Positions 58,874-64,000 of a stretch of 64,000 nt of DNA are shown here, one piece after another. The notes below the pieces were generated by a model that was given only the letters and a program-made list of their open reading frames with translations, had not been told where the DNA came from and ran no database searches. How positions within the stretch are numbered: position 1 is the stretch's first letter; each line of letters opens with the position of its first letter. A program made the position numbers and the translations under genes. The stretch comes from Sphagnum compactum (Eukaryota > Bryophyta > Sphagnopsida > Sphagnales): NCBI GenBank assembly GCA_965153455.1, contig OZ234497.1:12524001-12588000 (forward strand), written 5' to 3'.

Positions 58874-59140
58874 TGTTATGGACCGACTACAAACAAGTGG
58901 AGAATTACAAGACAAGACAAGCTTTACTGACCCATCAACTGGTGTTGATCTGCTAAAGGGTTGTTCCCCAGACTATCTCCTTTTATAACCCTGAGCCATA
59001 CTAGTCCCAAAATATCCTAGGCCATGATATTGCCAAAAGTATCCCAAAATATCCTAGGCCATGATATTGCCAAAAGTATCCCAAAATATCCTAGGACATG
59101 ACATTGCCAAAAGTATCCCAAAATATCCTAGGCCATGACA
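58874..59140 (-). repeat. 5' LTR (right, 267 bp)
   Basis: Contains U3 with four tandem 37-bp units (CCTAGGATATTTTGGGATAC on the element strand), a TATA box, the predicted start of R and a short U5. It begins TGTCATGG and ends CCATAACA on the element strand. Confidence 0.95.
58954..58987 (-). promoter_or_regulatory. LTR promoter: TATA box and predicted transcription start
   Basis: On the element strand TTATAAAAGG is present (TATAAAA at 58987-58981). The A at 58954, 33 bases downstream of the first T, begins AGCAGATCAAC and is the predicted start of the R region. The same arrangement is conserved in the other LTR. The start is inferred from spacing, not measured. Confidence 0.6.
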
Positions 59141-59145
59141 AGTTG
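59141..59145. repeat. Target-site duplication AGTTG (right copy)
   Basis: Matches 52955-52959 exactly. Removing the element and one copy rejoins the reverse-transcriptase relic in one continuous frame across the junction, apart from a TGA that overlaps it. Confidence 0.95.
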
Positions 59146-60720
59146 GGCTTAAGGTCAAAATGTCAAAGTGTCAAAGTGCAAGCTTTGGAGTCCATCAAAG
59201 ATTTCTCCATGCATGAAGATTCCTCAAGGCTTCATTTTGGTCACAAATGGTCTACACATTTTGGGTGTGCTAGTGGGTTTTCAAGACTTTGCCACGCATT
59301 TTTTAGATGAGGCTTTATCTTAGGACATGGTGCATATCAATGATCTCCCTCTCCTGGGAGATGCCTAGGTTGGTTTGGGCATTTTGTTTCCATGTGTAAC
59401 TCATTGACCTTCTTATCTCAGATGGACAATACTTCTTTTTTCCTTGTTGTCTCTTTTGGTAGGTTTCAATAAGAGAATTATGCAGGTATGTGGGGACATT
59501 ATAGGTCCAGGATTGTGGGAGTTTTTTCAAGGCCCTTAGTGAAGCGTCAGGCTTGACTACCGATATCCTTTAGTGGTATATGCCTTTTTTTTATGGAGGA
59601 TTGTGCCCCATCTGTTTTTTAGGGGAGTTGGGCTCTAGTGGCTCCCTATTTGTGATCTAAGTTTCGTATCTTTGATAAATTCGTTTTGGAAGAATATGTT
59701 TCTTAGGTTGAAGAGGGCCCACACCTACTTCAGTCAAGTTTACGTGCAACACGAAATGAACTTCCTTTTGCAGTTAGGGAGATGCACCCTTCTTCTGAGA
59801 ATCTAACAATTACTGGCACCCCAAGTTTACAAGCATCTTTGATGAACATCCACCATGACACATCCTTTAAGTCTAACTTGGAGGATGATTCCATTCCTTC
59901 ATCATCTAGAATTTGCATTCATTTTTGTTCGGGCAAGGGGGCAAGGTTATGGTTGGTTGCTAGGCCATCTATTCGTTCATTTTGCATCACACATTCTACT
60001 TTCACCTCAGCGTTGCGTTTTTGTTTCGGTTTGATTCAACCCTCGGCATATATTATTCTCACGTGTGAATGTGGACACGGGTTGGACGCATTTGACATGC
60101 ACTTAACTTGTTGCATGTTTGAAGGTTAGTGGATAGCCACACACGACACCATTTAAGACGTCATGTATGCCCTCGCTTGAGAAAATGGGCATGTTGTATG
60201 GAGAGAGCGACGGTACGCCCTTACATCAGGAATTTCATTATGAGCCGATCTTTACATGACTCGAGAAAACTAGGTTTTCATTGTCAATGTGGTGGTTATT
60301 GACTTGACATAGGAAACGGTAGCTTCGAGTGTCATTAGTTGACCAACAAGTGTAGTTCTGGAATTTAGCACCATTGTTAAGACCTGCAAGTATAGAAGGC
60401 TTCATGAGGGGCACCATTTTATTATGATGGCCATGGAGGTGCATGACGCACTTAAGCGAGATATGGATCGTTTCATTAAGGAGTGTGCTCGTCTTTTCCA
60501 CGATAAACGTTTGAGATGTCATTTATCCTCGTCTTTTTGCATTCAATTTTTCAAGTAGTGTGTTGGTATTGTTCTTCAGCATGCTTTAACCTATGCTATA
60601 GAGAGGAAGATTGCATTGACAAGGACCTCCCATTACTCTTACATCTCACGATTTGCATGCAAGTGACATTAAAGGGGCCGTGGGTGAGATTGCCTCTTAC
60701 CACAAGAGAAGGACTAGCTC
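59146..60720 (+). pseudogene. Decayed reverse transcriptase, right part
   Basis: Continues the relic cut at 52954. The first bases (GGCTTAAGGTC) extend the block after the catalytic motif (VGLKVKMSKC). Further on, an open fragment at 59782-60129 contains a SGKGARLWLVARPS-like segment, a FTSALRFCFGL segment and a cysteine/histidine cluster, CECGHGLDAFDMHLTCC. Such a Cys-Cys-His-Cys pattern is common near the C-terminus of non-LTR reverse transcriptases. Beyond 60130 the similarity fades through many stops; a last recognisable stretch (YAIERKIAL-like) lies near 60590-60620. Confidence 0.65.
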
Positions 60721-62875
60721 TCTCCCTTTTTCTTGGTTCCTATGGGTTGTGCATCTTTTGACCTTTCTTTGGTCTTCCCTTTTTGTCTCCTCTTTGATGG
60801 TTTCGTCCATTGATCTTTTATTGGATTTTTGTGTTGCCTTATCCTTACCCGCTAGTTTCAGGTTCCAAAAAGAGAGAACCTCCCAATACTCATCAGAACT
60901 CAGAACCTGTAATGGCCTGCAGTTAATGGCCTGCAGTTAAGTGACTTCCATAAAGAAACTTGAATTTTTAAGAAAGGAAAGGGTGTTGATGAAAGGTTAC
61001 CCACCTTGCTGAGTGCCTTACACTTTGTGAATACACATAAATAAGCTCCAGGCAGGTTCATGAGAATAAGCACACTCGAAAGTACAAAGGAAAATTTCCC
61101 AAAATTACCTCTGAAATTGGGCATGCATATGTACCTAAATGATCACAATAACACTATCTCCAAAGGGAAATAATAACTTTCAGGAATTCATTTCAGTTAG
61201 TGCAATTTCTATTTGCATGTATTATTCATTTTCTCATTGAAATATTATGAAAACGTATATTGGTTATTATGATAACATTCACCCACCTGCAAGAATTCTA
61301 CAATAGAACATAATAATTGTAATCAGCAATCTGAGTAGATTATGGAGCATAATCTTCTATTCTAGAAAATGATGTATCTTCTTCCGGCATGTAATCTTCA
61401 ACATTATCTATCCAATGTCAGCCTTGCATGTTCATGTTGAAAAGCACAAACACTACCCGGCCTATATTGTCTATGTCACACAAACAAAGAAGTGGCAGAA
61501 TTGTAAAGCAAAGCTATTAAAGTATGGCCATGCCAGGAGAACAAATTGTTAAACTCAGGGCTTGCCGATACAGCCCTTTTTCAGGCTCTTGAAGGCGGCG
61601 AAATTGGCCTGCCTTTGTCAATTCATTTTGGAGCAAATTTTCCCTTTCTTTGATCCAAAAATCTGGGAAATTTTGGAAATGGGTGTTTTTCTAGTGTAAT
61701 TTCAACCAATTTGGCTATTTTGAGGGCAAAATTCGCCAAAATTTGGGAAAAAAAAACACTGGTGGGAGCAGGTTCACTTGTAATGTGTTTTAATGTGTAG
61801 CCAGGCTGGAGAAGACTCTTGAGATGTGAATCAACAATGGGAATAACCAGTTACACTCTCGAACAGGCCCTCCATAAAATCCGTTACCACGTAATGGACC
61901 ATCTAATGGAATGGCAATGTGTCTGGATCAGGCCACAATGCTGGCCAGGTACAGAAACCACTGGAGCAGATTTGATTCTTTGATTCACCAACCTTTTTTA
62001 AAAGGTGGACAATTTGCTTTGTAATTAAACCTTGCAAAACAGATTCTATACTGTCCAATAATCAACAATGTCCCACCTCACTACTGTATGGCTCTTGTTA
62101 CAGTGTCAGATATGTGAAATGGCACTTTGATTCAAAGTGGTAGTTTGCTATTTGTAAATTCATTGTATATCCAACAACTTCAAAAACTTTGGATGGTGCT
62201 ACATTTTGGGCAAAAAGTATGAAGTAGCAAGGTATTTCATATTTCCCCAAAGTTGTAATTTTCTTGTACATTTTTGTGTGTGAAAAACCTGGTGGGGCTG
62301 GTGGTAATATGGCGAGCTTGACAAAAACAGAATGCTTGCTGGAGTGGAACTTCCTGTTTTTGAAAAAGCCTGGAAGGATTTTACACTCTACAAGGTGCCC
62401 TCTAGATACATTGGAGAACCCAGAGAGGAGGTCTTTACAAAAATGAAAAGTTTTTGTTTTTTGATATATTCCTGAGACACGAGAAAACCATAATGAAAAT
62501 GGCAATGAATTTTGCCCAATAACACCCTAAGGCTGATATTCCCCAAGGTGTGGGCATGTCCCCGGTTGCACTGAGGGCAGGCCCCGACTTTGAGAATGTG
62601 CATTGTGCACCCCCTTGGGAGTTACCCTACACTTTGTATTTAGAACACACCAATTTTCAAATACACACATAATGCATTTATACATTACTTGCTTTATGAG
62701 AAAGTGTCATTACATGTTTGCTACAAGGGCCAATCCAAAATCCTACAAACCACAACTTGGACATTTTGTGACGTTAAGCCACTAACAACATTCAAACCCA
62801 TGTTTTTACAAACAAGCTACACGGCACATACCAACTCTGGCCTTTTTATGGCAGGTTCAAACTAAACACTTTCCC
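60721..62875. other. Intergenic DNA, no gene seen
   Basis: No exon is supported. A T/A-run block ending in GGGAAAAAAAAACACTGG (about 61690-61762) is the opposite-strand relative of the repeat at 15125. Short open frames near 62098-62505 on both strands overlap each other and have no family resemblance. Confidence 0.5.
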
Positions 62876-62914
62876 TTACACTAGATTAGAATTTCACATC
62901 CTAATCTAGTGTAA
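62876..62914. repeat. Perfect 14-bp inverted repeat
   Basis: TTACACTAGATTAG (62876-62889) and CTAATCTAGTGTAA (62901-62914) are exact complements around an 11-base loop. There is no T run after it, and no gene ends here on either strand within 300 bases. Confidence 0.85.
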
Positions 62915-63045
62915 AGTGCATGAAACATACTCATCCATCACACGCTCACATAGTACCCCAAATGTCACTTGCACAATGGGTCAATTTTGAGCTAAAATCT
63001 TATGCCCAAATTTAACACCAATGCCTTGTCTCTTCCCTAATGGGT

Positions 63046-63065
63046 GGGGGGGGGGGGGGGGGGGG
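63046..63065. repeat. Homopolymer run of 20 G
   Basis: An uninterrupted G run, an error-prone place for sequencing. It lies about 170 bases past the stop codon of the leftward reductase gene, so it could be in its 3' UTR as a C run. Confidence 0.9.
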
Positions 63066-63231
63066 CTAAAATATTAACTCATAGTAAAGATATTAAAATC
63101 CCATACGGAATTTGATATCTACAACACACAAACAACAAAGCAGTTTCATCTCAAGTAAGAACTCTCAGTTCGTTGTTGGAGAACTTTTTGCCCCGTTCCG
63201 TTCCGTTGAGAAAATGTTAAGGTGTGTTTTT

Positions 63232-64000
63232 TCAGCTCTTGAGGAACACCTTTCCTCCTCGTCCAACTTCTTCGGATTTCTTGATTGCAACCTGGAAATC
63301 AGCAAGATCATAAGTCTCACCCACAAGAGGCTCAATGATTTTGTCTTCAATGAGCTTAGAAACATCACTAATAAAGACTCTTCTTCTCTCCGGGCTTTGA
63401 AGCTCCTTGTACAGATAAAATGCTGTCAAATGAACACCTCTGAAGAGATCTCCCACTCCCACTGTTGCCTCCCAACCTGCCAATGCTCCGTAGATAAACA
63501 CTTGACCTCCATCTCGCACACTCGCGCAGACTTGTTTTGTAAGTTCGCCGGCTACAGCATCAAGAGCCCCGTATGCGAGTTTTCCGCCTGTGATCTCTTT
63601 CACTCTTGTTGCCACATCTTCGTCACTTGTGGAGATGACTTCATCTGCACCCAATGCCTTGAGCTCCGCCTTTTGTTCCTTACGGCGTACGACATTGATA
63701 GTTTTGATGCCCCAATGTTTTGCAAGCTTGATCAATTGACGGCCAAGTGAGGAGCCTGCTGCTGTTTGTAAGACGTATTCACCTTTCGGGATTTTCAGAT
63801 CGCTTAACATCCCGTGTGCTGTCCATGGGTTGATAACAAATTGAGCTGCTGCAACATCTGAAATGGAATCGGGTACAACCCATACAAGATCTGCTCTCAC
63901 TGAAACATAGTCTTGCCATGTCCCTTCTCCCTTCCCGACATTCTCAACTTGTACGAATGGCACAACTCTTTGGCCTTTCACCACTGTTGTCACTCCCTCT
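63232..64000 (-). CDS. MDR-family quinone oxidoreductase / enoyl reductase-like protein (5' end outside window)
   Basis: Medium-chain dehydrogenase/reductase of the zinc-independent quinone-oxidoreductase or trans-2-enoyl-reductase type, using NAD(P)H. About 256 C-terminal codons are visible, ending at the stop at 63232. The frame continues open past the window edge (EGVTTVVKGQRVVPF), so the N-terminal part of the catalytic domain is missing. Visible family features: GTWQDYV, AAQFVINPWTAHGML, the nucleotide-binding turn with preceding strand (YVLQTAAGSSLGRQLIKLA), the second strand NVVRRKEQ, LGADEVIST and the C-terminal GRGGKVFLKS. The 769 visible bases have no intron. Physiological substrate unknown. 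Its GC content is above the flanks. Similar proteins occur in bacteria, fungi and plants, so the lack of introns alone does not show transfer. Confidence 0.9.
   Translation of the reverse strand, partial: EGVTTVVKGQRVVPFVQVENVGKGEGTWQDYVSVRADLVWVVPDSISDVAAAQFVINPWTAHGMLSDLKIPKGEYVLQTAAGSSLGRQLIKLAKHWGIKTINVVRRKEQKAELKALGADEVISTSDEDVATRVKEITGGKLAYGALDAVAGELTKQVCASVRDGGQVFIYGALAGWEATVGVGDLFRGVHLTAFYLYKELQSPERRRVFISDVSKLIEDKIIEPLVGETYDLADFQVAIKKSEEVGRGGKVFLKS

Larger units (their letters stand above)
52960..59140 (-). mobile_element. Complete Ty3/gypsy chromovirus (LTR retrotransposon, 6.18 kb)
   Basis: Element orientation is leftwards. It has two LTRs beginning TGT and ending ACA, a 5-bp target duplication, gag, a CCHC zinc knuckle, aspartic protease, reverse transcriptase, RNase H, integrase and a C-terminal chromodomain, in Ty3/gypsy order. 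The chromodomain places it among chromoviruses. The gag style (LPEKFDG, FRGFVSQVRL) and the apparent self-priming site recall the Tf1/sushi and Tcn1-like groups rather than the usual initiator-Met-primed plant chromoviruses; a phylogeny would be needed. The LTRs differ by one substitution plus one 37-bp repeat unit, so insertion was recent, yet gag-pol is broken by stops and frame changes. It split an older reverse-transcriptase relic on the opposite strand. Confidence 0.96.

Noticed and set aside
63046-63065. G20 run as a G-quadruplex regulatory element
   Set aside because: A plain homopolymer is equally explained by slippage or sequencing error; no evidence of function.

Overview
The window looks like a plant nuclear chromosome, probably from a land plant with a large, repeat-rich genome. 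Long AT-rich gene-free stretches, an intron-rich DNA-repair gene, a CHCH-type mitochondrial complex I gene and a chromodomain Ty3/gypsy element all point that way. I suspect a fern, lycophyte or bryophyte, because the repeat families look more like those lineages than flowering plants. That is an impression, not a measurement.

Layout. 1-25 kb: no gene found; AT-rich DNA with tandem duplications, a TAGG-derived tract (8.15-9.53 kb), two related hairpins (5.97 and 23.67 kb), a 0.6 kb tandem duplication (20.6-21.9 kb) and a palindrome cluster (23.9-24.06 kb). 25.09-26.95 kb (+): an uninterrupted 619-codon frame for an unrecognised disordered protein. 30.0-39.06 kb (-): a 15-exon FANCI gene (Fanconi anaemia ID2 complex), modelled with all splice phases agreeing, giving 1,525 residues; one intron is GC-AG. 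41.58-42.79 kb (-): a two-exon NDUFA8 gene (complex I, four paired-cysteine motifs, 108 residues). 43.1-43.3 kb: a Tourist-like MITE. 44.2-46.7 kb: a decayed DDE/pogo-like transposase and a 51-bp minisatellite. 50.3-50.6 kb: an 80-bp tandem array. 52.03-60.72 kb: a decayed non-LTR-like reverse transcriptase (+) split by a complete Ty3/gypsy chromovirus (52960-59140, -). 63.23 kb to the window edge (-): the 3' part of an MDR-family reductase.

The most interesting object is the Ty3/gypsy element. It has a perfect 5-bp target duplication (AGTTG), near-identical short LTRs, gag, zinc knuckle, protease, RT, RNase H, integrase and chromodomain, and a 155-bp tandem repeat filling its leader. It has no tRNA-type (TGG...) primer site. 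Instead, the 10 bases lying 2 nt inside the 5' LTR are exactly complementary to the predicted first 10 bases of its own transcript, 33 bp downstream of the LTR TATA box. That is the arrangement of self-primed Tf1/sushi-type elements. The LTR pair is young, yet gag-pol carries stops and frame changes, so this copy probably moved with proteins supplied by a relative.

The two recognised housekeeping genes (FANCI, NDUFA8) lie on the same strand, 2.5 kb apart. They work in unrelated processes (interstrand-crosslink repair and mitochondrial respiration), and nothing suggests co-regulation.
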